DNA of 64,000 bases from Microplitis mediator (lineage: Eukaryota > Arthropoda > Insecta > Hymenoptera > Braconidae), in NCBI RefSeq assembly GCF_029852145.1, contig NC_079979.1, positions 12,130,642-12,194,641 of the forward strand, given 5' to 3'. The notes under the pieces are model-generated. The model was given only the letters and a program-made list of their open reading frames with translations. It was not told the origin of the DNA and did no database searches. A program made the position numbers and the translations under genes. Shown here piece after piece: positions 32,439 to 43,169 of this stretch; position 1 is the first letter of the stretch, and the number at the start of each line of letters is the position of its first letter.

Positions 32439-34093
32439 CCCGATAAAAAAAGATTTTATACAATTGTATAAAATTATATACAAAAAATGACCCGATCCAA
32501 TTGTATACAACTGTATAAAAATTTTATACAATTATATACAAAATGTATACAAGTCTATATAATTATATACAATTTTATACAAATTATATACAATTCTCTA
32601 TAATTATATACAATTTTATATAATTGCAATATATAGAATTGTATACAATTTCTATACAAATTGTATATAATTGGATCGGGCCATTATTTCTATCCAATTA
32701 TATTCAGTCTATATATAATTATATATAGTCTAATAGATTGTCTCAAATTAAGCAATTATTTTTTTTTTCGAAGAACTTTGAAAAATCGAAAGGGTATCTT
32801 AAAATATTGTGACAGTTAAAATTTGAGCTCTTAATATTGATATCTAATGGTGGCTGTTGATAATTTTCGATTTTTCATTTAGTAACATGGTAAAAAATAC
32901 ATTACTTCCGAAAAAATCAAGATACAAAAAATTTGTATCCAATCATTTTGTAGCAAATTTACCGACCTACAAAAAAGGTCTTCTATGATTCTTGCATAAA
33001 TCCAACCATTTACAAGATATCCGACGTCAAAGTTTGGTACAATTCGAAGAACTTGTTTTTGCTCGTTCTGAATTTCATTCCACGTCAACTAATGAGAATT
33101 CAGAAAATCTCAATACCGTTTTTTTTAGGAAATTGAATGCTCTAAAAAAAAAATCTTTTATTATTTTTTGATAAATCCATCTGTTTAAAAGTTATTGGAG
33201 TTTAAAGTAAAGTTAGAGTAAATTTCGGGATCTTTTTACTTTTCCGGCAAAACTATCGGACTTATCATAAAATGTCATAAAATCTTATATGTAGACAATT
33301 TCATTTCCTACAAATTATCTCTAAAAAATTTTTTTCAAATTCTGCATTCTCTTCTAGTTATTTTCATTTTAATGTCAAGCTCTTAAAATCGATCAGAACA
33401 CTATTTTTTTAGGAGCTTGGCATTTAAATTGAAATAACTAGAAGAGAATACAGAATTTGAAGAAAATTTTTTAGAGATAATTTGTAGGAAATAAATGTGT
33501 CTACAAAAAAGATTTCATGACATTTCACGATAAGTCCAATAGTTTCGCCGGAAAAGTAAAAATATCTCGAAATTTACTCTAACTTGACTTCATGCTCCAA
33601 TAACTTTTGAACAGATGAATTCATCAAAAAATAATAAGAGATTTTTTTGTAGAGCATTCAATTTCCTACAAAAAACGGTATTGAGAATTGCTATATTCTC
33701 ATTAGTTGACATGGTATACAATTCAGAACGAGCAAAAACAAGTTCTTCGGATTGTACCAAACTTCGACGTCGGATATCTTGTGAATGGTTGAATTTCTGC
33801 AAAAGTCATAGAATATTTGTAGATCAGTAAATTTCCTACAAAATGTTTAAGGAAAGATTTTTTGTATCTTGATTTTTTCGGAAGTTATGTATTTTCTACC
33901 ATGTTACTAAATGAAAAATCGAAAATTATCAACAGCCACCATTAGATATCAATATTAAGAGCTCAAATTTTAACTGTCACAATATTTTAAGATACCCTTT
34001 CGATTTTTCAAAGTTCTTCGAAAAAAAAAAATAATTGCTTAATTTGAGACAGTTTAGTCTATATATAATTGTATAAAATCTTTTTTCTTCGGG
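32439..34093. mobile_element. CCC...GGG TIR element with TATACAATTGTATA arrays, TA duplication
   Basis: Ends CCCGATAAAAAAAGATTTTA and (complement) CCCGAAGAAAAAAGATTTTA. Flanks are TA (32437-32438) and TA (34094-34095). The left part is an array of ATACAATT/AATTGTAT motifs, including an inner inverted pair CCCGATCCAATT/AATTGGATCGGG (32491-32680). A palindromic element is nested in it. Confidence 0.8.
32734..34056. mobile_element. 1.3-kb palindromic element (TAGATTGTCTCAAATT), nested
   Basis: Arms of about 650 bp are reverse complements centred near 33400, related to 26777-28109 (shared AAATTAAGC, TCGAAAGGGTAT, TCTTCTATGATTCTTGC). Flanks share GTCTA but not a clean 8-bp duplication. The frames at 32879-33088 and 33590-33830 are palindrome artefacts. 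Confidence 0.75.
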
Positions 34094-34141
34094 TAATCCC
34101 TTCATTACAAAAATTAATCAATCATAAAATCACGTCCAAAA

Positions 34142-34200
34142 AATTATTATTATCATTATTATTATTACTATTATTATTATTATTATTATTATTATTTCTT
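34142..34200. repeat. (TTA)n microsatellite at the 3' end of R4/Dong copy B
   Basis: Read on the minus strand it is the (TAA)n that follows the 3' end of copy B, as expected for Dong-type target repeats. Confidence 0.9.
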
Positions 34201-34205
34201 TTGTT

Positions 34206-35085
34206 GTTAATTGCTGAGGGGGTTATCCCCGGTAGTCCGACTCTACCGAGGGCCTCAGCTGAGCGCCAAATCGTTACTGCTGCGATGCTCTACCAACAAG
34301 ATAGTTAGCATGCGCAGCAGGCCAAGTTTTGTTGCCTTATGAGACGGAGGGACCCGAGAATAACAGCCTTTTGCATCCGCGATGCCAGAAACTCAACTTG
34401 CGCTGAATAAGTTGGTATTCTAGCCAGTGCAGACACAAACGACTGTTTCATCCCTCCTAGGACGCCAACAATGAGGACGACAAGTTTGACACGGTAACCT
34501 GGGTGAAGTTTGCCAATTTCGAACAGGAGATCCTGATATATCTGGTGTTTGTGCTCTTCTTTAACCGTGATGTTATACTCAGCAGGTGCTGAGAACTCGA
34601 TGACATAAATGTCTCGAGTGGTTTTATCAAAGAGCACAATATCAGGTTTGTTGTGATGTATTTTCCGAGTTGTTGCGAATGGCACGTTTCAGTAAATACG
34701 GCAACGGTCATTCTCAACATCTTGCGGAATATCTCCTGGTAGATAAGGCAGCACTGGTGTTTTATCGATACCGTGCCTATGTCTAAGGTGGTAAAAAAGT
34801 ACTCGCAGAGCAGCATTGTGACGCTGGATGTATGCACCTCTGCCAGCACAGGACATGCTGACGAGAGATGCATAAGCGTCTCAGGATGTTGCTTACACAC
34901 CCTACACGATGTGTCGGGTAGCTGCATCTGGAGTACTTTCGCACGGTATTCGAGGGTATTGATTACACCGTCTTGACAGACGAAAATATATCCTTCGGTC
35001 TCGGACATCAGGCCAGCTGACTTAACGAAGGAAAACGACAGCTGGGTGGTCAAGCCATGGTCACGCACGTGCTTAAAGAACACGC
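34206..35085 (-). pseudogene. R4/Dong copy B: zinc knuckle and restriction-like endonuclease
   Basis: The first frame (35083 down to about 34640) contains SETEGYIFVCQDGVINTLEY and the CCHC knuckle CRVCKQHPETLMHLSSAC. A frameshift near 34650-34690 moves to a second frame (to the stop at 34305) with the endonuclease core: HNKPDIVLFDKTTRDIYVIE, which fits the PD...(D/E)xK-type pattern of R2/R4 restriction-like endonucleases, then LFEIGKLHPGYRVKLVVLIV and LASRMQKAVILG. The nuclease would cut the target site before reverse transcription. The frameshift and upstream interruption make this copy inactive. Confidence 0.8.
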
Positions 35086-35261
35086 CCCGAGTCGAAATTT
35101 AAGTCGTAGATTCAACGTTTTGAACGTTGAAATCGTAGATTCAACATTTTGAACGTTCTAATCGTAAATTCAACGTATTGGACGTTGAACTCGTAATTTG
35201 AACGTATTGAACGTTGAAATCGTAATTTGAACGTATTGAACGTAAAAAATATAGATTCAAC

Positions 35262-35878
35262 TGTTTAAAAAAAATATATGATCCATAGTAAAAATTAAAA
35301 GTTACGAAAAAATGACATATACCAATGCGTAAAAAATAACCTATGGGCTAAATTTAGCTAAAAGCTTTTCCTAAAGATTTGATTGAGTTAATTTTTAGAT
35401 ACTTGCTTATTCAATCAACTAATAAAATCACAGATGATTGGAATTAAGGAAGTTATTAAATTGAGATTGATTTTTGAGAGTCAAATTCTTATTCAATCTT
35501 GATATTTTGAGATCTTTGAAAACTAATATTGATTGTAACTTTCAATGAAACTCTAGTGCAACCTCTATAACATCTCCGTGGCTATCTTCCAAAAATGAAT
35601 AATAATTGACATAAAGAAAGAAATATTTAAATCAGTTGACCTCGAAGGTCATCCCTGTAATTTCCTGTTTCTCTTAAGATTCTATCAAATTTTATAGCTG
35701 TAGGAACTGTATTTGAAAAATATGAATTTTTTGACAATTATCACTCCCGCACTCCTATGTTGGAGAAGAATTTCGTAAGATCCTATTCGAGATGATTTCT
35801 ACATTATAAATAAAAGCTTCCATCAAAACTTCGAGTCCATAGAAACTATTATGTTAAAATGAGAGATTTTCATTGTTA
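35262..35878. other. Interior of the 6,975-bp element, first satellite-like unit
   Basis: AT-rich with no gene. From about 35690 it starts to match the 142-bp unit (CACTCCCGCACTCC near 35744). Confidence 0.5.
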
Positions 35879-37282
35879 CCCAGTGAACACATGACCTTAT
35901 TTTGACGTCATATGTAGGTCATAGCAATGTCACGGCATCTGATGTAAATTTGATGTCAATCTGACGTTCTACATGATTTTAATATGATGTAAAGCTTGTG
36001 ACATCATATTGATGTAAGCATGACTCTTGTATGACGTCATAGTTATGACTTATGTATTACGTACGTTTGACATAAAATCTACATCACATTGTTACGTAGT
36101 AATAAAGTCATTATCGTATATCATAATGACGTAATTTTAAAATCATACATTTATGTCAGTAGCAAAGTCACGGTTATACGTAATATGGATGTCACTCTTA
36201 AATCATATCTTTACATCAGTGACAGGTCAGTATTTTACGCAATGCTGATGTAATTTCCGAGTCAAAGTTTTTTATCATCTATTTATTGAAATAAAACAAT
36301 CATAGAATGAATTTTCAAATATGTGTAAATGTGTAAAAATAACAACTAAACGTCGAACATTTTCGGGGTCAAAGTAATCGATAAACTCGATAATAGATTA
36401 TTCAGACGTTTTAAATTAAAACATTAGCGTGAGCATAAAAAAATTAACTTTATTTTTTTAAATGATATATATCGAAAATATCATTTAGGATGACAAAGAA
36501 AATGTAACGACAGTTTGAACTCTTTTGATATTATGATTCTAAAGTTTAAGTATCACAATTTTTCAATCGATTAAATTTCATACGATTTTGTGGAATTATT
36601 TAATGTTTCGCAAAATTTTATATAAGATTTTTTAAATTTCACATCACAACAAAAAATTAAAAAATTTGATGAAACTTAATGAAATTTTATACAATTATCA
36701 TCAAGGCCCACAAATATTGTTTCTATAAAATTTCATATAAGTTCATGGAGTATTTTTAAATTTTGTAAAAATCCATCACGAAAACTTATGAACTCTGTCT
36801 TTTCCGGCATTTCACTCTAAATACATCAATTAAGCACGAGATTTGAACTCTCGTGATGTGGACCAGTGAGCAACGTTCAGGACTACCAGCTAAGAGGAGC
36901 TGTGTTCGAACCCAGCAGATGCCCAGGATTTTTTCATCATTTAACGTTATTTAATCTTGTTTCAGAATTCACAATGCGTTCGCGCGGTAATAATCAAATC
37001 AAACATTCGGTATTTCATTTTTTTTTTTTTTTTTTTTTTCAAAAATATATTTTCCGAATTGATAATTTTGACATCACCTATATGTCATATTGACGTCATA
37101 AAATGTCACACAGACATCACATTTACGTCATATATACGTCATTAGTTTTCCATCATAATCTTACGTAAAAAAGTGGGAAATAATGAGTCACACCTGACTC
37201 ATTCGTGACTTATATCTTACGTAAATGATGACTTAGCGTAACGTCACTCTGACGTCAAATTTACGTCAATGTGTTTACTGGG
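35879..37282. mobile_element. TGACGTCA-motif MITE, copy 2, TA duplication
   Basis: Ends CCCAGTGAACACATGACC and (complement) CCCAGTAAACACATTGACG. Flanks are TA (35877-35878) and TA (37283-37284). Both arms are packed with TGACGTCA, ATGACGTAA and TTACGTCA motifs, which resemble CRE/ATF sites. A tRNA-like core lies at 36851-36927. It is inserted in the 142-bp satellite. Confidence 0.85.
36851..36927 (+). other. tRNA-like core of the TGACGTCA MITE, copy 2
   Basis: GTGGACCAGTGAGCAACG (box A-like), GGACTACCAGCTAAG (anticodon-arm-like) and GTGTTCGAACCC (a good box B). Better preserved than copy 1. Confidence 0.5.
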
Positions 37283-37284
37283 TA

Positions 37285-37901
37285 ACGACCCCGCAATCCC
37301 TTTTGGGTTAGAATTTGAGAAAATCCATTCTCAGCTGAACTTGACATTATCCACGAAGATTCCAACTAAATTTTGAGACTGTAAAAGTTACAGTTTGGAA
37401 ATTAAAATTTTAGATTTTAACACACTTACCCCCGCAATGCCTATTGGAAGTAGAATTTTTTGAAATCTGTTTTGAGATGATCTCCTCGTGAATAATAAAA
37501 GATTCCTACCAAATTTACAGCTTTTAGAAGCTATATTTTAGAAATTATGATTTTTTATTGTTAACCCACCTTCGCGATCCTTATTAGGGGTGGTTCGTCG
37601 TAAAATCCGCTCTTAGATCATTTCTGTATCACATACAGAAAAGATAAAACTTTCACTACATTTGGCCACAATAGGAGCTATAGTTTGGAAATTAAAAATT
37701 TTAATAGTTAACACCCACCCCCGCAAACCCCGCTGTAAGGTGAGCTATCGTAAAATTCGTTTGTATATTATTTCTACATCTCTCACAGAAAATTCCTACC
37801 CAATTTGGACCCTATAGAGCTATAGTTTAAAATCAGGAATTTTCCATTGTTAAAGCCCCCGCAATCTTTTTCGGGGTGAGTTATCGTAAAATTCGTTTAT
37901 G

Positions 37902-37908
<7 letters not shown>
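37285..37908. repeat. Satellite, unit about 142 bp, left block
   Basis: The marker ACCCCCGCAA recurs near 37287, 37426, 37567, 37712 and 37855, a spacing of 138-145 bp. Each unit also carries TCGTAAAATTCG, ATTTCTACATCAC and AGCTATAG. The array is cut by the LINE and resumes at 41223. Confidence 0.85.
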
Positions 37909-37934
<26 letters not shown>

Positions 37935-38131
37935 TTAATAATTTTTCGACCCTGGAATCGAGATTCCCTAAGGGCCGCAATATACAAAAGTATTACAAAG
38001 TATAGTATAATAATAATATTTAAATATAAACATACAAAAATTAATATAAATTTAGTAAATTAAATGAATAGATAGTTAGGTAGGTAAGTCGGTAGACTCC
38101 AATTATATAATAATAGTATATAAGTACATAT

Positions 38132-40960
38132 TTAACCATTAATCAACAATTCTTCTTTCTGTATAAAATAATTATAACACTCTGCTCTAAACTCTTTATA
38201 AGTTGTAATTGACACAATAGACGAAGGCAGATCATTCCATACTCGGATAGCAGACAGTAAAAATGAATGTTCATAAGTATATGTACGACAGGTTGGTTGG
38301 TACAAGACATCAATTTGACGATGTGCACGTGCACGCACAGTATTCAAGATATAGAAATTCTTTCTCAGTATTTTATCGGAATTCATTCGTAAGATCTTAT
38401 ACGTAATGCATGCTAAAAAGAACTCACGTCTATTACAAAGTTCCAACCAACCGAGTCTTTTTCTGTACGGACTAATATGCTCATATCTGCAAACATGGAA
38501 AATATACCTAATACAGGCATTTAACTTTCTTTGTAGCATTGTATTCCTTGTACCAGATATATTTGTGTACAGTGCAGCACAGTAATCAAATATCGGAAAG
38601 ATAAGTGCCCGTACTAGATTTTTACGTATAGTCATATTAAAAATATTGTCATTCATTTTTAGTCTTGCTAAACAACTCATTGCACGCTTACATACTGATA
38701 CAGTTTGCTTATCCCAAGATAAAACATTATCTAATATAATACCTAGATATTTTAATGAAGTAACATATTCTATAATGTCACCATTTACAATTATTCTAGG
38801 CGCATCAATACATATATTATTACTGACATGCTGTGGTGATCCATAAATTATAGCTCTTGTTTTCCCAGAATTTAGTTTAATAAAATTTCTTTCACACCAA
38901 GCAACAATGTTATGTATAATTCTATTTAGGCTATTAATACAAATCTGTAACTGTGGCATAGAACACTTTAGGTAGATGACCAAATCATCAGCATAAAATC
39001 GATAATTACAAGTAATGAGCTGACCTAAGTCTGAAACAAATAATGCATATAATAATGGCCCTAACACACTTCCTTGAGGTACATCACTAGACACTTTTCT
39101 CCATGCTGACTGAACACCTTCATAGCTAATTGATTGTCTTCTACCCGTTAGGTAGGAATGAAACCATTGTAGCACTTCCGTCGAAAAGTTCATACCGTTG
39201 AGCTTCTTTATTAGTAATAGATGATTTACTGAATCAAAGGCTTTAGAAAAATCGAAGAATACAGCAACTGTCACCAAATGTTCTTCAATACCTAGCCGAA
39301 TGTCGTGGCATAAACGCAAGACGGCAGTTTGCGTACCTGCGCCCTCCTGGAAACCAGTTTGAAATCTATCCATTAATTCATTTTCCGATACAAATCTTAC
39401 AACTTGCTCATGAACACAACGTTCAAAGGCTTTTGATAATGAACACAATATGGCAATCGGTCTATAATCACTATATTCTTGCGGTGATTTAATCTTCGGC
39501 AAAGCCTTGATGTACGAATTCTTCCATTGTGTAGGAAATATCCCCGATGTCAAAGATGAATTAAACAAATTAGTTATTTCCGTTAGGTAATATTTAAGTA
39601 AAATCTTGTAATATCTTATTGATAAGCCATCAGGCCCAACAGCACTCGAAGTGATTCTGATAATGTTTTTTTTAACAGTTTCAGCAGAGATATTTTGAAA
39701 GCAGAATTGAATAGGTCTCCCACTATTATTTATACATGCCAGCTTCAACTCATTATCGTCAGAGACTTCTTTACAAACTGACACAAAATAATCATTAAGT
39801 CCATCAATATCAATATCGTGAGAGCAGCCATTTAAATTTACCTTTAATAAACCAAGTCGTCGAAAATCATCCCAGATAACTCTCGAGTTACGAACTCTCT
39901 CAAATCTATCTTGAAAAAAATTCCTCTTTGCTGTAGTAATACGATGTTTAACTAGACGACGGACATTGCAGTACTCAGTATAAGCGAAGCCAGTTCTCCT
40001 GAAGATACGATATAAGCGATTACGTCTCCGCTGTAGTTCTCGTATATCATAATTAATCCATGGGGCAGGAGGCCTAGTAACTTTTATAGTTCTTTCTGGT
40101 GCAATAGCATTAATAGTGTTGAGAATATCGTTATTTAAAATATCCAGAAATTCATTTGGTGCAAGATCTTCATTTATGTTAAGATTACCATTCACACGAA
40201 TTCTTGATTCAACAGCTTCATCAGTGATCCTATTCCAATCACGATATTTAACTGTTCTAGTACGTTGCCTTTCTACTTTTAAATCTAACGTCACATTGAT
40301 AAGGTCATGTCCAGAAAGAAATGGCACGACCGATTGTCCATAAGCCTTTAAGTTTAGAGAACTGTTAATAAAGAAATGATCAAGCCAAGTATGTGATGTA
40401 GCAGTGTGATGCGTAGCATTAAATTGCACTATATGCAAGTCATGACTTGTACAAAAGTCTCGAAGATATATTGAGTCTCTCAAATTGCTCATTAAATTAA
40501 TATTGAAATCACCAGTTATAACTATATTATTATATAATGGTAACAAATCAATGAATTCCTCTTCAAATTGATTTAACAACGCTGAATTTGGTGGTCTATA
40601 TATGACCGAAAAGAAAATCTTATCTTTATTTGATAATAAGATTTCTGCCATTAAGTATTCCGGACATTCTTCACTATAGTTTGAACATGATAACACTCGT
40701 GATGATAAAGTATCTCTTACAAAAATTGCAACACCTCCTCCGTGTCGACATGAGCGATCATTTTTGTGAATGTGAAAACCGGGCAAATGAATCTGAGCAT
40801 CAACAATATGAACTGTCAACCATGTTTCCGAGACCGCAATTATATCAAAAACAGTAACTCTAAAATATTCAAGAAATTCATCAATATGAGATAATAAAGA
40901 TTGAGCATTTAGGTGACAAATTTGAATAACTTTGGAAGAGATTGGCCTTAAAACTTGCAT
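38132..40960 (-). CDS. LINE ORF2: AP-type endonuclease plus reverse transcriptase, 942 aa, intact
   Basis: The frame starts at ATG 40960, 18 bases after the ORF1 stop, and is open throughout. The N-terminal third is an apurinic-type endonuclease of the EEP fold: HLNAQSL near residue 15, SETWL near 44, GGGVAIFVRD near 75, ITGDFNINL near 147 and SGHDLINVTL near 215. The central reverse transcriptase has RPIAILCSLSKAFE, FFDFSKAFDSVNH (about 570), PQGSVLGPLL (about 625) and the catalytic YADD at 656-659. The C-terminal part ends with VWNDLPSSIV...YKEFR, common in CR1/Jockey elements. It nicks DNA and reverse-transcribes the element RNA. Absence of stops suggests recent insertion. Confidence 0.93.
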   Translation of the reverse strand: MQVLRPISSKVIQICHLNAQSLLSHIDEFLEYFRVTVFDIIAVSETWLTVHIVDAQIHLPGFHIHKNDRSCRHGGGVAIFVRDTLSSRVLSCSNYSEECPEYLMAEILLSNKDKIFFSVIYRPPNSALLNQFEEEFIDLLPLYNNIVITGDFNINLMSNLRDSIYLRDFCTSHDLHIVQFNATHHTATSHTWLDHFFINSSLNLKAYGQSVVPFLSGHDLINVTLDLKVERQRTRTVKYRDWNRITDEAVESRIRVNGNLNINEDLAPNEFLDILNNDILNTINAIAPERTIKVTRPPAPWINYDIRELQRRRNRLYRIFRRTGFAYTEYCNVRRLVKHRITTAKRNFFQDRFERVRNSRVIWDDFRRLGLLKVNLNGCSHDIDIDGLNDYFVSVCKEVSDDNELKLACINNSGRPIQFCFQNISAETVKKNIIRITSSAVGPDGLSIRYYKILLKYYLTEITNLFNSSLTSGIFPTQWKNSYIKALPKIKSPQEYSDYRPIAILCSLSKAFERCVHEQVVRFVSENELMDRFQTGFQEGAGTQTAVLRLCHDIRLGIEEHLVTVAVFFDFSKAFDSVNHLLLIKKLNGMNFSTEVLQWFHSYLTGRRQSISYEGVQSAWRKVSSDVPQGSVLGPLLYALFVSDLGQLITCNYRFYADDLVIYLKCSMPQLQICINSLNRIIHNIVAWCERNFIKLNSGKTRAIIYGSPQHVSNNICIDAPRIIVNGDIIEYVTSLKYLGIILDNVLSWDKQTVSVCKRAMSCLARLKMNDNIFNMTIRKNLVRALIFPIFDYCAALYTNISGTRNTMLQRKLNACIRYIFHVCRYEHISPYRKRLGWLELCNRREFFLACITYKILRMNSDKILRKNFYILNTVRARAHRQIDVLYQPTCRTYTYEHSFLLSAIRVWNDLPSSIVSITTYKEFRAECYNYFIQKEELLING

Positions 40961-40978
40961 GGAGTCTACCTGTAAATA

Positions 40979-41222
40979 TTAATTAGATAAACCAGGAATA
41001 TTATCCAGATCCGTTGAGGGTAGTATTTTAATGGGCTCTGAGTCATCTTGAAGTCTAATGTAAACTGCACCCCCTGAGATCCAAGTCCTTCTTTTAAGTC
41101 GTGGGTAGTTCTTGGTTAATTTCTGCTTTAACTTGTACAACGCAGGCGGGTATCTTCTGTTAACATAAATCGGTGCTTTAGGCGCAGAATTTATGAGCAT
41201 ATTTGCTGTTAGATTTGGTTTA
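40979..41222 (-). pseudogene. LINE ORF1, C-terminal remnant
   Basis: The frame is open from the truncation point (KPNLTANMLINSAPKAPIY...) to the stop at 40979. RRTWISGGAVYIRLQDDSEP resembles the C-terminal 'VWVRNGKIYIRKDD' module found in ORF1 proteins of insect CR1-like elements (from memory). ORF1 proteins bind element RNA; the N-terminal part is gone, so this copy is 5'-truncated. Confidence 0.65.
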
Positions 41223-41690
41223 CGTCTACATCACATATAAAAGATAGCTACCAAAATGGGAGTATGTAGCACCTATAGCTTAGGAATTTCAAATTTTCAT
41301 TGTTAACACCCACCCCCGCAGATCATATTGGAAGTAGGTTGTCATAAAATTCGCTCTTAGATCATTTCTACCTCACATATAACAGATTCTTACCAAATTT
41401 AGAGCATATAAGAGCTACACCTTAGAAATTAAAAATTTTCATTGTTAACACCCACCCCCGCAACTCCTGTGGCGTGAGCTATCGTAAAATTTGTTCATAA
41501 ATTATTTTTACATCACTTAAAGAAGATTCCTACCGAATTTGAAGTCGATAGGAGCTATAGCTTGAAAATTTAAAATTTTCATTGTTAATACCCACCCCCG
41601 CAACCCGCTGAGGGGTGGAATATCGTGAAATTCGTTCATAAATTATTTTTCCATCACTTATAGAAAATCCCAACAGAAAATTCCACAAAT
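41223..41690. repeat. Satellite, unit about 142 bp, right block
   Basis: CACCCCCGCA markers near 41312, 41454 and 41594 continue the array left of the LINE. After about 41690 it gives way to the right arm of the 6,975-bp element. Confidence 0.85.
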
Positions 41691-42062
41691 AAAAAATTCG
41701 GACTAAGTATTTTCATTGAACAGATGGTAGAATTTCAACCAAAAAACTGAAATTCTGCTAACAGAATTATAAAAATAATTTTTATCGTACTTCCATTTGA
41801 AAGTATGTGGTTATCTGAATAGTTTTGATATTACTTATTTACACTCCTTATCGGTTTGATTTACGCTCACAATACGTTGAATACGTTCAACTAACGTTTT
41901 TAACGTTCAATACGTTCAAACTACGATTTCAACGTTCAATACGTTCAAATTACGATTTCAACGTCCAATACGTTGAATTTACGATTTGAACGTTCAAAAC
42001 GTTGAATCTACGATTTCAACGTTCAAAACGTTGAATCTACGACTTAAATTTCGACTCGGGGC

Positions 42063-42474
42063 CGTGCGTGGACTTGTCCATGTGTGTACTGAGCAGTTTT
42101 TGCTGCTCAGCATTCCTGACGACACTCTTAAATTCCTCCTTGGGGAGTTCAATAAGAGGGTTTACTCTTCCGAGACCGAGGGATTTTGCCGCGTACCTTG
42201 CTGCCTTATATAAGAACGTTCCCTTCTGCAGATTCTCATGACTATGAACAATCTGCATAAGGAAGTCGTTCTCATCTGCAGTGAAATTGACAACTTCGTA
42301 TGTTAGACCCAAAACCAAACGATCATGTAGCCACTCCAAGCTCTGTAGACCTCTCCCTCCGATGTGCCGGGAAAGGTATAATCTGGTGAGTGAGGACTTA
42401 GGGTGCATGCTCCGATTGATATTCATGACTTTGCGTGTCTTGATATCGAGATCTCTAAGCTCTTTTCGGGTCCA
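42063..42474 (-). pseudogene. R4/Dong copy B: segment after the reverse transcriptase
   Basis: Open frame with NINRSMHPKSSLTRLYLSR, HIGGRGLQSLEWLHDRLVLG, YAAKSLGLGRVNPLIELP and STHMDKSTHG. It continues the 43170-45236 frame after the 693-bp insert and is cut on its other side by the 6,975-bp element. Confidence 0.85.
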
Positions 42475-43167
42475 CCCGGGAAAAAATGATCAGACCTGAT
42501 CAGACATGAACAGGCATGAGTCTTCAGGCCTGATCAGACATGAAAAATGACCATGCCTGACCAGGCCTGATCAGGCATGTTCAGGTCTGATCAGGTATGT
42601 TCATGCCCATCCGGGTCAAAAAATTATATATAAAAAATGGCCCTATATAATTATATATACTTATGTATAACTATATTCAATTATACATGTTTATAATTAT
42701 TGCTATAAAATAAAAAAAAAATAAAAAATTCGGGCGTGTGCAGAATTTGAACTGTGGACCTTGCGCTCGAAAGTGTAACTCGCTACCCACTGACCTAAGA
42801 GATTTAGTTGAGAAGTTAGTTTCGTATGAACTTCAAGTAATAAAAATCTTATACGTGATAGATTCTTGGTCAGCAAAATTTTAGATCTATGAGCAGACAT
42901 GAACAGCCATGGACAGCCATGAACAGACATGAACATATATGACCAGGCATGAACAGGCATGGACAGGTATGATCAGGCCTGAGCGTATTTAACGCTTCAG
43001 ACATGAACAGGCATGAACAGGCATGAACAGACATGACCAGGCATGGACAGGTATGATCAGGCATGAGCGTATTTAACGCTTCAGACATGACCAGGCATGA
43101 TCAGGTCTAATTTCTGGCCTGATCATACATGAACAGGCATGGTCAGGTCTGGTCCTTTTTTCCCGGG
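42475..43167. mobile_element. 693-bp CCC...GGG TIR element with GATCAGGCATG arrays, CA duplication
   Basis: Ends CCCGGGAAAAAATGATCAGA and (complement) CCCGGGAAAAAAGGACCAGA. Flanks are CA (42473-42474) and CA (43168-43169). The uninterrupted sequence GGGTCCATTTAAGGA (complement of 23225-23239) in copy A is the empty site. Arms are arrays of CAGGCATGA, CAGACATGAA and TGATCAGGCC. A tRNA-like core lies in the middle. Confidence 0.9.
42731..42803 (-). other. tRNA-like core of the 693-bp element
   Basis: The minus strand reads TAGGTCAGTGGGTAGCGAG (box A-like), ACTTTCGAG (anticodon-loop-like) and CAGTTCAAATTCTG (box B-like). Stems are weakened by mismatches that look like decayed G:C pairs. Confidence 0.45.
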
Positions 43168-43169
43168 CA

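Larger units (their letters stand above)
37909..41222 (-). mobile_element. CR1-group (Jockey superfamily) LINE, 5'-truncated
   Basis: It holds the end of ORF1, complete ORF2, a 3' UTR with the hairpin-like CCCTTAGGGAATCTCGATTC (minus strand) and a tail of (AATA)n, plus-strand TTTA repeats at about 37909-37947. Microsatellite-type 3' tails are usual in CR1-like elements. It sits inside a 142-bp satellite unit: ATTATTT on one side and CTACATCAC on the other rejoin the unit. No clear target duplication is visible. Confidence 0.88.
35086..42060. mobile_element. 6,975-bp CCC...GGG TIR element with TTGAACGTTTTGAACG arrays, GC duplication
   Basis: Ends CCCGAGTCGAAATTTAAGTC and its exact complement. 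Long arms (35086-35262 and about 41880-42060) are built from a repeated unit of about 28 bp, AATCGTAGATTCAACG plus TTTTGAACGTTG. Flanks are GC (35084-35085) and GC (42061-42062). Copy A of the host retrotransposon has AACACGC|TGTGCATGG uninterrupted at 23638-23652 (read on the minus strand), showing the empty site. Inside are a 142-bp satellite, a TGACGTCA MITE and a CR1-group LINE. No transposase is found. Confidence 0.85.
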
